Positions 47,765 through 61,510 of a DNA stretch of 64,000 bases are shown one piece after another. The position numbers and the translations under genes were made by a program. The stretch comes from Serilophus lunatus (taxonomy: Eukaryota > Chordata > Aves > Passeriformes > Eurylaimidae): contig VXBA01001777.1 of assembly GCA_013399895.1 (NCBI GenBank), forward strand, positions 338,738 to 402,737, in the 5' to 3' direction. The stretch's first letter is position 1. Each line of letters begins with the position of its first letter. The notes below the pieces were generated by a model. The model made no database searches. It was not told where the DNA came from and saw only the letters and a program-made list of their open reading frames with translations.

Positions 47765-50700
47765 CTAGCGACACACAGGGTCACTACAGAAGACATGAAA
47801 ATGGGGGGAGACCTTAATTCAGTAAGGGTTTGCCCAGACTAAAAATGAATACTAATCTCACACTCTAAGGGTGACAAAAAACATCTTTGTATAAGAGCAA
47901 GGGGTATGTTTTCCATCCACATCTGCCTCGCTCAAGCTTCCTATAACAAAGTCATTAGCATGAGCAGATAGATCAATTTTTGACTGGAAAATTTTCCCTT
48001 CTGGTTAACATAAGCCAATTGTAAACACTTCCTCAGAGGTTAACAAAAGCCAGCAGCCCAAACAGGGATAACACTGCAAGAAAAGGGGAGTGGGACTCAT
48101 AGGGGGGTTGAAAAGACAAATGATCACAAGTTTTCACACACTATAACACATTTTTGCCAGTGAAAAGGCATTTAGAGCAACACTGCATTTCTCCTCACCC
48201 TCTTTAAGCCCTGTTTGGGAGGAACGTTTTCCAAGAGGAGAAATCAAAACAGAAGGACACAGAATCACCCTCGGCATCCAGCCCCACTACCCACCTTCCT
48301 CACTCCCTTCAGTAAACATCACTAATTTACCAGCTCCATTAGAACTCTTTTTTTTCCCCTTCCAAATCACTCTAAAAGCATTTTGGTATCAAAGACAAAG
48401 CAGGGGAGACCCACTAAACCCAAAGTCTCCAGACAGCTCTCAGCCTCTGTCAAATACTTGCTAAAAAATCCAAATAAAGACAAACCCAAGAAGCCTTGAT
48501 ATCTTGTGTTATCTTTGCAGGCTGGCTGCTGCCTTATCAGCTCTGACAGAACCCAGCATTTAAGAAAAATTCAGTAGTCTTTGGGTGGAAGTTGCTTCCT
48601 AAGAAAACACACAGCCAAATTGCTGGAAGTTGGTACAAGAGGAGAGGGTGAGTGGGTAAGAGACAGTCTGAAAAACTCCACCATCATCCTGCTGTTCCCT
48701 CTCAGGAAATATGCTGCCATGTAAGGCTTTTAATTATTTGTTCATAATTCACTCCTTACATTTCACACCCATTGCATATGCCAAGAGCTACAAGGGTGAA
48801 CAATGGCTTAAAATGCTGCTTGCTCTCATTAGGAATGAGAATGGAATTAGGATGGAATCCAAGCAAAGCCATCAGCTTTTACTACCAGGTCCCAAAATTC
48901 ATCAGAAATAGATGAAGTTCTCGTGATCATGTTCAGTGCTGATGTCAAGTGCTGCTGTCCTGACAGGGAAGGATGAAGATTTTTTCCCCATCTTCATGTA
49001 CAACAAAGATGCTCTTTTTAGATAAACTCTACATAGAAGAATTTGGATTTTAAGGAGCATTTCTTTCATAAAAAGAAAAAAGTCCTGTTTTGCTCCTGTG
49101 CATAACACTACACACAGATTTTGGCAGCCACCTCACACAGGAGCTGAACTTTTCCTTTGCAAGGGTGTGAGGGTCCTGCTCTTGAAAAAGTTATAAAACA
49201 GTTATAAAACACCTTTGCATGACATTAATTGATGGGTAGAAAGAGTTAGCAAGAGAAGAACTGTCTCAAGGCCAAGGGCTGCTTTTCAGCATCTCATTTG
49301 TCATGTGACAGAGGGAACAGCTGGGGGAAGGCCATCTGCCTCTTGTCAACTCCAGAGGGAAGGACAGACAGACGGACGCTCCCCAGGGAGCTGCCCTGGC
49401 ATTATAACTGCCTCTGGTAGAGGGTGAGCCAGCTATCTCTGACCCCACCCCAGACAGTCCTCACAAATCTTCCTCAACAGCTAGCAAAAACTGAAGTGCC
49501 ACAGCTGGGTCCCCAAAATGTTGTTTGGTTTTTTTTTTTCCCCACAAATTTTGTCCGAGATAACATTGCAGGGGAGGCACAGGAATGAAGAGAAGGGAAC
49601 TGCAAGTGGAAGGTCCTCAACAAACATTTCCTTAAATACAAGCAATTCTCAAGTGCTTGAAGTAAGTATGTGCCTAAATAAGTGGTAAAAATGCTGTCTG
49701 AGAACAGAGACTTCTGTAGTTGCAAAAGTGCACTGAAGTCGTTGGTTTTGTAGTTCCCTTGTGTGCCTTCAGCGTCCTGCTACGTTGGTTTTAGTGGTTT
49801 CAAACTGGGATGAATTCAAGTAGATGTGTCATACATTATTTTTCGTGTTTTATTTGACTTTAATTACTTCTTAACAGTACTTCTGCTTGAAAAACCTTTC
49901 TCAATTGAGGGTGTTGGTTCAGCCTAGGGCTGCTTGGCCCTTTTCCACTGGAATGCCCTTTCAACAACCACCATCAGCCTTTCCAACCAAAATGGGATCT
50001 TTTGGAAGAATCTACTTTTTCTTATTGTGTGAAAATTTGCCTTGCTCAACTCTCTTTCCTTTACTTAGACTTTAGGCTGGTTGTTCTTTCCACCTTTCTA
50101 GAAGGTGGAAAAGCACGGTGGGCTCCAGCAAGACGTGGAGCATCACCTGGGAGCAGTCAGACCTTGTTGGTAGCACAGATGAAGATTCCTTGACGACGAA
50201 GACAGTGAAAATAATAGTAATAACGCTGTGTAATATCTTTTTTCATTCCAGGACTTTTGTTGGTCGTTTCCATAAAAAGTAAGCATGGTGTAATCTCCCA
50301 CAAGTCAATGATGACTTGTACCCAGCAGAGAGAGGACAACTGGACCTGAAACTCGGGCACACGAACCACAGTGGGTGTGCAGTACAAACCTCCAGCCTGT
50401 GCCTGAACAATATGTTTGCATCTGTTCCACCTTGGGCACTGACACAGGGTTCAGGCACAGGATTTTTGGCCTTGTGAGTCTGTACTGTAGCAGCAGCAAG
50501 AAATCTTTATCAGGGCAACACTGCTGTGCACAGGGTACTCCTGGCAAATGCAGGATCTCACCTTCCTCAGTGATACGAGGGTAAATAAAATTCAGCTGGC
50601 CAATGGGCCTGGTTTTGGAAGGGGCCTTTGTCAGAGTAAAAACAAAGTCTCTATACAAAATGCTGTTCATAACTTGCATTTAAGACTGTAGCTGGCCGTT

Positions 50701-53700
50701 GTTCATTCTGGATTTGACAGCCCTTAAAACAACAGGGCTTTGGTAAAATGAGGACTTCCGGGCACTAACTCCGATCTTTAAAAAGAAAATAAAAATTACA
50801 CCAGCTATAATAACAACTTTGCCTTATTCTGTGTTCATCACATCAACAAAAACCATTGCTCATTTACTGACCTGCTCTCCAAGAGCAATATCAAATATTT
50901 CAGACATTGCAGTCCTCCTTGAGCTCTGCCTTAATATCTGTCTTGTAGCAAAATACCCTCCAACACATGCCACAGACAGAAGCCCTGCCTCAGTTTTAAG
51001 GCTGGGATAATTACAGCTGAAAACTTGTTCAATTACTTTGGAGCATTTTTCATCCTCCTCAATCTCCCTCAGACAAGTTACTAGGTTTGCTGGTTGGGGG
51101 TATTTTGTGATTTATAGTTTCTGCATTACCCTTGAAGAGGTGAAAGGGAAAGTGCCTGTAATATGAAAACAAAAAGATTCAAATCAAGAGGCGATTAAAA
51201 TTCTGCTGTTATTTCAATTCCTGTCTGGTAACTAAGCTGTTCCCTTTTAATTCTGCATTGCACATTTTTTCTTTCAAACACTTGTCTTCAGTGAAAGTTT
51301 GACATTGTTCTTCCTTCTGGAGAAAGAAACGCCAAAGATGTATTTTCAACCTCCCAGTTCAGTGTTTCCCAGATATTTTGAGTCATAGGGGCTGTTGCCA
51401 AGATTCAGATTTTCCCCAGACCACTGCACACCTTCAGACTCTCAGTTTAAAGCCATCACAGATGCAGGGATGGACCCTGAAGTGGTTCTTATTGCCCTGT
51501 TCCTGTTGTTCCTATTGCAATCCATGAGCCAGCAATGGGAACCTGGAAGATTTGGCAGGGTTTAAAGCATACTTAAGAAAAAAAAAATCTTTTTCCTGCA
51601 GTAGGTATAGTTATTTAATACAAAGTTCTGATTTGCATGCCTGTAGCACAGTTTAGTCTTCCAAGGCAGAGTAAGCCCAGAAACTTTCATGTAGGTATGG
51701 GTACACACACCAGGATCTTCCGCTCTTTACAAAAAGCTGGATCAAGAGGCAAAAGCCACAGTTTCTCCAAGGTGCTGGGTCATGTTTCAAAATGTTAGAC
51801 ATGTGTCAATCATGCCTGGACAGAATTATGCACCACGTCTCACAGGCCAACATAAACCCCCTAAAAGTGCTGTTGATGTAGCCCTGCAGTGTTACCTACT
51901 GGCTCTGTTCCCCTGGAAAAATATTTTTACACACAGGGAATATTTTGCACAAGTTGTTTTCTCTGGCTTATTTTTGCAACCCCCTGAAGAAGTGTCAGTA
52001 GTCAAAAGTCCGTGTAAAGACAAAGCCAAGATTAGGGAGAAACCTCCAGGTGATATACCACATTCACCTTTGTACCAGGGTCAATGTACATTGTGCCTGG
52101 ACCAGAGGGAACACCTGATCAACAGCAGCACTGGTTGCAGCTCACCTTTGCTGTCAACTGTGCTCCTGATGGAGCAGCTCCTTCCTTGCAGCAGGCAATG
52201 CCATAGGAGGGCCAGCAAATCCTGACAGAATTAACTTGCCATTTTGTAGCTCCACAAAATGATCCTTCTCCCTCAGAAGCCAAAGGCAGAGACAGATGAA
52301 GGAAGATGCCCATTTCCCTATAAAACACTACACATTTCAAGGAAACACTGAGACAAACAATAAATTGTGATACTGAGTGTAAAAGCCAGAATGTCCCAAC
52401 ACAGAAGGGTCAGTGATATGGTACCCCCTTGATTGAGCTGAACCAAGAGCCAAAGTCAGTGAGGAACAACTACTACCTGTTCTGAATGGCCCAAACCATT
52501 TCTGGATGAAATGTTTCTACCAGGACAATATACACTGTTTCCAATGAGATCCACTAAGGGAGGACTTAGGATCCAAATCTGATTTTTCCAGTCTTCACAT
52601 TCACTCCTCTCAGGCAATGTTCCCTTTTGCGGACCCTGATGCATTTAAGATTCCTAATGAGTCATTTTATAAACGTTTCCATAAATACCCAGTCCTTCAA
52701 AGTGCTGAGCCTTCCTGCCAGAAGTAGGAACGGAGAGGACTCGCTGACTGTGGAGACACTGTGATATTCCACAAGCCTAGCCCATGCTCCTCTAAGAATT
52801 TAAGCCATCACATTTTTTTCCAGGTTGGCTTCCTGCCCAGCTTTCCTCCCCAAAACACCCACAGCAAGGTCAGAAGAGCTCTCATGATGGCACAAGGGAG
52901 TTACCAGGCTAGGAGCAGAGCAGGACAAGGACGGGACAGTGATGGGGTCAAGTTCAGTTGTCTTCAGCTGCCAAGAAATCACACCTGAGAAGGATTTAGT
53001 GCCAGGATCTGAGTGGCTGCAGTTAAGCAAAGGAAGGGGGGTCCTATTTGTGCCTCTAATGACCCAGGGTAGCAGGACAGAAATCAAGTGCTTGACCTTT
53101 CTCAACATCATGTGAAGCAAATGCTCCATACGACACGGCTCCAGCATTATCTACCAGGCACAGGTGCATGACTGCAATTAGAAATGACCAGCATTTCACA
53201 CATAACAGCACCTTTCAACCTAACTCAGCCCATCCAAAACCACTCAGAGACTCAGTTACCATCATCTTCCTACCCAACCTCACCAGCTCCCTTGGCAGTT
53301 CAGGCAGCACCAAATAATTCCCTGTGAGCCTCACAGCAGTTATTTGACAATTACATTCAAAGTCACAACACCTCCCTGCATGCTGGTAGATCTTACGCTT
53401 GGCATTTGGTTTATCCCAACACCTCCACTCCTAAACCAACTTCCGTGGAGAACAATGCTCCTGGTTTGTGTCCACAACAGATTTATTCCCCACTTCCAGC
53501 AGCTCACGATGCCTGAACCTTCAAGGGGCAGTAGCTGCTTGAAGCAAATGGTTCCTTGTGGTTTCTGGGAAGAAAAGGCTGCCCTCCATAATCGGGGTAT
53601 TGTTCTCCCTAAATGGACCCAGACTCTGTAAACACGCTCCTCTGCACAGCACTGGGAGGGTGAATGCCAGCGTGTGTATACATACATGCAGGGAATGTGT

Positions 53701-56700
53701 CCTGTTCTAAAAAACAGTAAATTATGTTAATTCATTTCCTCTGCCTAAACACTGATAATAAGCTTCGGGAAAGGAGGAGGAAAAAGTAAACAAGAGTCAA
53801 TTACAAGAAGGTGAGGGGGAGAGGTAACCAAATAACTCCACCAAATGTCTCCTTTGGGGAAGGACATTCACATAACAGCTCAGATGGGCTCCACGCAGCC
53901 CTCCCTCCATCCTGCTGGAGCTGGGACTGTAACTGCAACAATTTCTTTCATTTCTTTTATAAGGTTTCAGCCTGTTTGCCAGAGTTCAAGCTCGTGAACT
54001 GGAAAATGAGCCCCCACCAGTGCCCTGATCCATGGCGAGTACATCCCTGGGGGCTTTGCTCTGCATGTGATATGAGTGCTCCGGTGACCAAAGCCAATAC
54101 GAATAGTCAGAGCCTATTTGTAATTTTCTAACAGGAAAATAATTTCACTAAGCAAACTACCATGCTTTGACTCAAAACCCTGATTAGCACAGTTTGAAAA
54201 CAGGGCAGCATACTGTTCTGGGAATTAACTTGCTTGACCCCTGGTCTATAATGGCACTCAAATAATCTGTGAGTCAGACGAAGTTGAAAAACTCTTGGAA
54301 GACCACACTGAAAGAATTTACTGGATTTATTGGATTTTCTAGGATAAAAGAAAAATAAGCCTGAAACTCCACTTAGTTAGTCTGTGGCCTTCAGGAAGAC
54401 AAGCTTTTTCTCCTGACAGAATCTAGAAGAGGAACACCGCCTATGTTGAGCAACACTTTTTGACTCTCTTTTTTGAACTTATTTTTTTCTTCACTGGTAA
54501 CTCTCAATAAATAGTTATAGTTATTATAAATATGCAGGTCTGTTGCTGTGATTACTTTTTAGTAGCACCTTGCTGTTTTCTTCCTTGGTATTAGTGGTAA
54601 AATCCTCCTCTCATCAGAAGTACTCTAGGGGAGAAGAGCTCTGAATTTAACTAAAGTTTAAATATCCAGAGGGTACTTTACCAATTGCGTACAAGGACTA
54701 GTCTGGTGTTTCCAATGAAGACAGGAATAAGGAATAAACCTGCATACACCACCATCACAAAATACTGGTTTAAATCTTTCAGATCCTCTGGTCTATCTCT
54801 GTTTGAGCAAGCAGGGAATCAGGAAAAGCATTCTGCCTTAGAGATAGAAGCAGGACCTTGCTCTGATCTAGATAAAACCCTGCCCCACCCCTACCTTATG
54901 GTTTCTGCAGCTACTGAGCAAAATGCTTTAACTCTGTGTCTCTTTGTATCCCAGAAACAATAGCTGAGTGCTGAGGATAGTGGCAAACACCTTCAGATAA
55001 CAAATTCAGCAATTAGAAATCAACTGTCTGAAGTCAGTTCCCCAGCATATGCAAATATCTCCTTAATGGATTTACGATCCTTGTCAATCAAACAAGGAGA
55101 AGTAAACACCTGTCCTGGCGATGATTAAGTTGAAAGTTTCACTCTCATTAGCCCTTAACGAAATTAACCCCAGCAATACTGCATTTCTGATTGGTGGGAA
55201 TACCAGGAGGAGGAAAGATACTCATCAGTTATGATCTGTTATTCTAGTTTTATATTAACTATTGCAGATCATGATGAACCCTCCCATGGCATGGTGCCAC
55301 AATGCACAGAACTGAAACTCAGCCTGGTCTTACGAGGCTCCAGTTTCTGCTCTCTGGTAGGATTATATATTTAAATCCCACTCACACTTACTCAGCCACA
55401 ACCCACTGAACCTAAAGAGACTATCACCTTTGTAATCCAAGCCTGAACATTAAAATATGAAATGACTTATCAGAGCTGGGAGTCTGATCTCCATATGCTG
55501 GAGGAGGTGGCAACTCTTCTCCAGTTTCCTATTTTAAACTGCACAAAAATACATTAAACACTTCCTAATATTACTTTGCTGGATAAAGAGACACTGTTAT
55601 TGCCACCAGAATATTGTATTAGTCTGCAGAACAGGAAAGATTTTGATTCACCCAGAAGGTGAGTAAGGTGGCTCACAGCACTCTCAGAAGGGTATCCAAC
55701 CCTGAAGGAGTCATAGTCACCAGTTTTACTTTGACTAGTCAATGACAAACAAGCATTCTTCCTTCCACAGAGAGTCTGCAGTATCCCTGGGGAGACATTT
55801 CACAATGTTCAGAGGTTCATCCTGTTATTCATTAACCCTTCCATCCTTGACATGCAGTTCATACACCTGTAACTCGTCTGACACTTGTCATTACTTAACC
55901 AGCAGTTACAGATCTGTTACAGATCTGTGTTAACAGATCTGAGAACAACTAAGAAAAATAGCTTCCTCTATTACTCCAACTCCCACAAATCTATTAGAGA
56001 AGAAGAAGGAGGAAAAGAAACCAGTCCACAGTACTCTTGTGTCTGCAGCAGCCTAACTCCAGTACTTTGGCTTCTGCAGCTTTGGGAGGCTGGCGGGGCT
56101 GAACAGCTTTCCCTTCTCCCTCCTTTTTTGGTTGATTTAGCCTCACCCCATCAACTTCTGTGCAGGAAAAGGAAGATTTAAATCCATATAAAGCAATAGT
56201 AAAATTAGTAACATAGTAAACTGTAAAAATTAGCACAATGAAAGCACCCCTTTTATATTAGAATGTTTTTACTCAGTCACACATTGGTCAAAAGTCAATC
56301 AAGTCTCACACCTATACATGGGGGCACCTAGGATGAAAGGAGAAAACAGAACTATATTCAATTTTTTTTTAAATGCTGAATCCCAATGTCCTCTTTAGAG
56401 CTACACACTGCCCACTCGAGATCCTCTCTCAAGGACCAAAAGCAGCAGTACCTTAACTAATCTGGCCTAAATTTTCTCTTGGAACTTGGCTAATGTTTAC
56501 ATTTCCCCCCACATCCTCCTCCAGCTTTTTCTCTCTCCCAATATCTTGTTCTGGACAGAACCAGCAAGCCCGCATTTGCCACAAAGATGTTGTGCCACTG
56601 CACAGAAGTAGTACCTAACTCTTACAATCATCAATTCATGGGGCATGTGGAGCAAACCCAGTAAAGGGAATATGAATTTTTTAAAATGCCTATTGCACAA

Positions 56701-59700
56701 ATTAAGTCCACATTTCTGTATTTGTCTGCTGTTCCAGTGTTTTTATTTAACGTGTGCTAATACCGATGGCTCCTAAAATATCCACCAAAGTCAATACCAC
56801 CTCAGTGGCATCTGGGGTATGACACCTCTTGCATTACTGACTTGACAGGATGCCCAAGATTGTGTGAATCTTACATGAAATAAATTGACCAGACATGAGG
56901 AGAAATGACTTTTGGTCCCATCAAGCTAGAGGTCACTTGTAGAAAGGCTGAGAATAGAGGTGCAGCCGTCCTGAGAAAGATTAACCTGCTCCAAGAATTT
57001 GCCTCTGTTCTCAATATACATTTTTCTCCTTCCCTTAGTGAAGTTCAAAATTAAGTTTGAACACTTAATGGAAGAAGTACCCTGGCGTTATTGGCTGAAT
57101 TTCTCCATGAAAATTGGAGTGGTTGGGATGAAATAAAAACGTTAGGTTGTTCACAGCACTGCAGGACGCTGTGTTTCTACTGTGATACAATGGGGGGACT
57201 GTGTAATCAGGGCAACCAACCAAACTCCACACAGCCCATGTTTACTTGACTGGGAAATGGGGAGAAAAAAAAAAAACAAAACTCAGAGATTCGGCAGCAA
57301 ACGGCACACATTAACTAATTAAATAACACTCAGACCAGTCTTCAGCTCCTCTACACCCAGAATGGCACCCCTTCTATGGGGACAAACCTCTCTGCGGCAA
57401 CCCAAAGTTTAAGCAATGAATTTCCAAATTGTTTTCGGCCCCAGCAGTGCACGCTCCACCCACCAGCCACAGCTCACAGTCGGCGGCAGCAATGTGCTTC
57501 TAGAATAAAAAAAGTGAATCCAAGCTGTCAGGTCGGCCAGGGGGATGGCACACTTAGCTCGCATCTCCTCTCCTGTCCTACATGATGGATCCATATGGAG
57601 GGGGGTATTACAGATAATCTGGGTAAGTTATCCTTCAGGGATGGATCCAAAGCCCATGGGAGTGAGTAGGAGTCACAGCACCAACACTCACCGGCTCTGA
57701 ATCAGGTCCTAACCTGTTAAAACTGGCATGGGCTGCATCTGCCTATCTCATATGACATCAGGATCAGATTATTCAAGCTTGATTTTGGAAATATTTTTCT
57801 TTTACCATAGTACCACAGTTGCTATGAATGAGCAGCAAATTCAACAGGCTTGTATCAGACGGCGGTGTTTGCAACTTCTACATTCACACTGGCTCCACGC
57901 TGAAAAAGTCCCTTAATATGACTAAAAATGTTTCACCTTAGTGCAAAAGATTAGAACAGGTCAACACAGCTAAATAAGTATGGGGGTGTTCTTATTACAG
58001 AAAACTCCAAGTCAAGGCTGATTACAGAGAACTAGGTAAGAAATAGAAATCAAAAAAAAAATGTTCAAAACAAGATCAAATGCATTTCAGCTTGAGCACC
58101 CCACCAGAAGACACAGGAAAGGGCAAGATGAAAGACAAATTCCTTGAAACAAGACAAAATAAGAAGGCTAATGAAAGAAGAAAAGAGCATTTCCACCAGC
58201 TGCTGTAATGCTGGGTTACATTTGCACTGATCCTTTGCTCAGCATGATTTTACAAGTCACTGCAGACACAAGTAGGAGTTTCATGTATTAGGAAAATCAG
58301 CTGCATCAATTCAACTCCCACTGAATAAATAAAGCTACAACTAAAGGTAGTTGGGTTTTTCTTTAATTCAAACTAGGCACTAGAGAACCTCGGTATTATT
58401 ATTTTTCCCCTTTAGTGGAAATTTTTTTCTCTTCCAATAACTAATCCAAAAAAGCACATCCAGACTCTACTGCACTCACATATTCCATAACAAGTGTTCT
58501 GTGCCCAGATGTACCAGCATCGCCCATGGCAAGACAGGTGCTTCAAAAAGAATTATCAGCTGGGCTATTGGGAAAGATCAACTCCATCAGTTAATTCATG
58601 TCTAATGACAAACTCCATTTTCAGTTAAGAAATCGGCATCAGTGATCTCAAATCTTGAAAAAGGGATTCCTACTTGCTAGCAAGTGTCAGTTTTGATTTT
58701 GAATTACTTTTTTTTTTCCCCTGACAGAACCATCTTCGTCTCAACCGCCAACTCGTGGCATATGAAAGTTTCTTCTGTGGCTAAGAGTCAGGCTTTGGAG
58801 TCCAGCCTTTGCTGTGTACAACTTCACCCCAGAAAAGACATATTTTAATTTGCTGCTTGCATCTTTTAATGAAGGTCAAAGAAACACACGGACTTGGAAA
58901 ACAGAGTTATAAAAACTTTAAGGAAAATCCAAATGTATTTGAGCAATTTGCTGAGTTTTGTAATATTGCTAATTAAAAACAAATAAAATCAACCCTAATT
59001 TTCCAGTATGACGCACACGGCATTTTATGTTTAAACTCAGCCACAATTTAAAGTGGCCGACAGCCTCAGAAGAAGGGAGGGACCAGCATTTAAAAAAATA
59101 ACCAGGATTTTCTTAGATCGTCATGTTGACTCTAGGTACAAGTCATGCTGACAGATTATTCATTAGCTAGTTCCCCAAGAGCATGATCCAAAAAATGCAT
59201 CAAACTTCACCAGAAGATGTGCAGTGTGTTACACAAAAACTGAATTGGGCTGTTAAATCTGAGCATGCTTCTCTTTCACAAACGAGAAAGTAGCTAATTG
59301 TTACCTGCTAACAACCACTCAACAAGAATAAAGGAGTAAAACAGAACCCAGCAACCATCTCTCGCATATTAACATTATTTATCTTTTCTATATTTACTAC
59401 CATTCACTCTTAAAAAACCCCAAAGTTACAGAATGGGAATTCTCTTCACCAAAATGGAGAACTCAACTCCCGAGAAATAAAAAAAACGCCTTTAGCATCC
59501 TATTCCCTTTTCTTCAATATTAAGAGGAAAATAAAAATGGCATGTAACATTTTTTCTATATGAAACCATTCAGAATTGAATTTTGAAGTGCCCCCATCAG
59601 CAAATTCCCTGTAAAGCAGGCACCAAGCAGGTTTGCAAGCCAAGGTCGCACAGAGAAGTGCCAGAACAGAAAGCAATTAAGGTCCCGTTCTTCCCCTCCC

Positions 59701-60840
59701 TACGCAATGCACCGAAAATGAAATCAACATCCAAACTAATTAGTTTCCAGCAGAATATCAGTTTACTTGCTAACAGGAGGGTGGTTACTGCTCTTACCAA
59801 AAACTGCTAAACATACCATACGAAATCTTGCTTAAGCCACGGGGCCAAGCCAAACACATCCCAATGTTACCATATACGGTCACCAATGCCGAATATGATG
59901 GCAACTTGACAGATTCAGAACAAATATTGCGTTGTCTGTCACTGAGATAACATAACCAGGAAAATATCAGATTGTATTACCTGTGTCCAACCAGAGGTGT
60001 GGAGTAGCTGGAGCTACACTGCTGCAGGACATACATAGTCACTAAAGGTTAGTGACCCAAGATGGTATTTATCCCCACAGAGGAGGGCCAGAGCTGGACA
60101 CTGAAGGCCTTTTATGCCCAGTATGGGACTGCTTGGAGAGAACAAGAATGGAGTGACATGAGGGTTAAGCTATTGGACCTGCACTGTTATCCCAGGTTCA
60201 GGGCTGACATTATCCGGTGCAGCCAGCAACTGGGCTGAAGCTGTTGCTCCACATCTTGGCTATCAGCAGGAAGGCATAGCCCCTCTTAGAAAACCACAGC
60301 ATGAAGGTTTTGTTCTCAAAGAGTGGTTTTTGTGCACACAGACGTTCTGGTCTTCACCCACAAGGGAAAGAAGGGGCTTGGATATCTACCAAAATAGCTC
60401 CCAAGGAAGATTTTTTTTTTTGGTACAGGCTCCCTCCAGGAGATCCTTAGCCTGAAATAAGATTAGTCACTGAGGGAGTTATTCCAGTTTAAGCTTTTGG
60501 GAAGGTTCATTTGCAGGTGTAGACAAGCCTTTGACCAAAGTATGTAAGTTTTGGCCCCCAAACCACTAGTTCAAACTCAGCCAGAGCTATCTCATCCTTC
60601 ATCCTTCCAGTTCTGCACTTGGACCTCTAAAACCAGACCTACTCGCTGCTGTGCATGGATACTTCAAAAGTACAAGAGTTTATCTTGGTTTGGTAAGATA
60701 CTCCTTTTTTTACATTGGCGACGAGACGACACTGGGTCACAAAAAGGGAAAGAGCCAGTAGGCACAGATCCAAAACCAGAAAAACGTCCCTTTTTGTTAA
60801 GGGGGTTGAAATAGAATAATTGCCGCAACAGCCCAATCAG
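47765..60840. other. Gene-free stretch
   Basis: No supported gene is visible over this long interval. A minus-strand frame at 50305-50679 (124 codons) and its neighbours resemble no family. T or A runs occur near 49531-49544, 57266-57278, 58050-58060 and 60411-60421. A small 11-bp tandem array lies at 55905-55940. The text at 57630-57712 recalls a very old amniote repeat ('ggatccaaagcccatgggagt...gaatcaggtcctaa') but is not firm. The region from about 58680 to 59060 is AT-rich with homeobox-like TAAT words. The stretch is probably intronic or intergenic. Confidence 0.45.
55905..55940 (+). repeat. Three-copy tandem repeat of GTTACAGATCT
   Basis: GTTACAGATCT occurs at 55905-55915 and immediately again at 55916-55926. 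A third copy, expanded by three bases (GTGTTAACAGATCT), spans 55927-55940. Each copy holds the palindromic core CAGATCTG. It is a short local duplication or a cluster of identical sites. Confidence 0.85.
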
Positions 60841-61510
60841 TCATCCCTGCGGGCCCTTTGCCTTAAAAGGTGTCACCTAAATAAAGATGTAAAAATAATA
60901 CAACGTAACATTTAACGCAAGATTGCAGCCGAGTATTCAACTGTCAGGAAATATCAAAGCCGGAGCGCGTGGGCAACTTAACTCTGCCCCCTCGTGCAGA
61001 TGCACTATGGCACAGCCCTTCCCCAAGCATGGGCACGACATCAGTCGGCTCCAAATTAACGCCCTAATTCCAGCATAATCTACTTTTGCCTAATATGAGT
61101 AGAAAAGAAGGGCCATCATTCTCCCAGAGTGCCTCCTCAGCCAGTTTCCTCACTTGATCTCAAGCCAGCGAGCACCTATTTAACTTCTAATGCCTGGGAT
61201 CAGGATGTGTTGGCACACTTTGGGCCACACACATCTAATTTGCAATCAGGATAGAGATATTAAATGCTGTTTGGCCAAAACAAAGAGCCCTTCTTCCTCT
61301 GGAGAAGAGTCTCATGACCTCAGGCTGAGATTTGGCTGAGGGACTGTCTATAAACCCTAAGCGATTGAAACAGGTAACATTTACACATCTCCAGCGGCCA
61401 AACCCGTTGTGTGAGACGTTTGGAAAAAAATCTTCAGGCACATTAACAGCCCAGCACACTTTTCAGAGGATCTGAAATTATCCCAATGTAAATATCTAAT
61501 AATTGGAGAT
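60841..61510. promoter_or_regulatory. Repeat-free block, candidate conserved noncoding element
   Basis: This block has no simple repeats and no transposon signature, and is scattered with CpG and motif-like words. Examples are AGGTGTCACCT at 60868-60878, 'ctaatttgcaat' near 61237 and 'ctaataattgga' near 61496. It lies about 2 kb on the intron side of the proposed signal-peptide exon, so an intronic enhancer is possible. That is inference; only comparison with other genomes would show constraint. Confidence 0.22.

Noticed and set aside
50157..50679. Overlapping minus-strand frames that look like one frameshifted protein
   Set aside because: No family recognised, a TAA stop precedes the first part in frame, and joining them would need an assumed frameshift. 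Left as probable chance.
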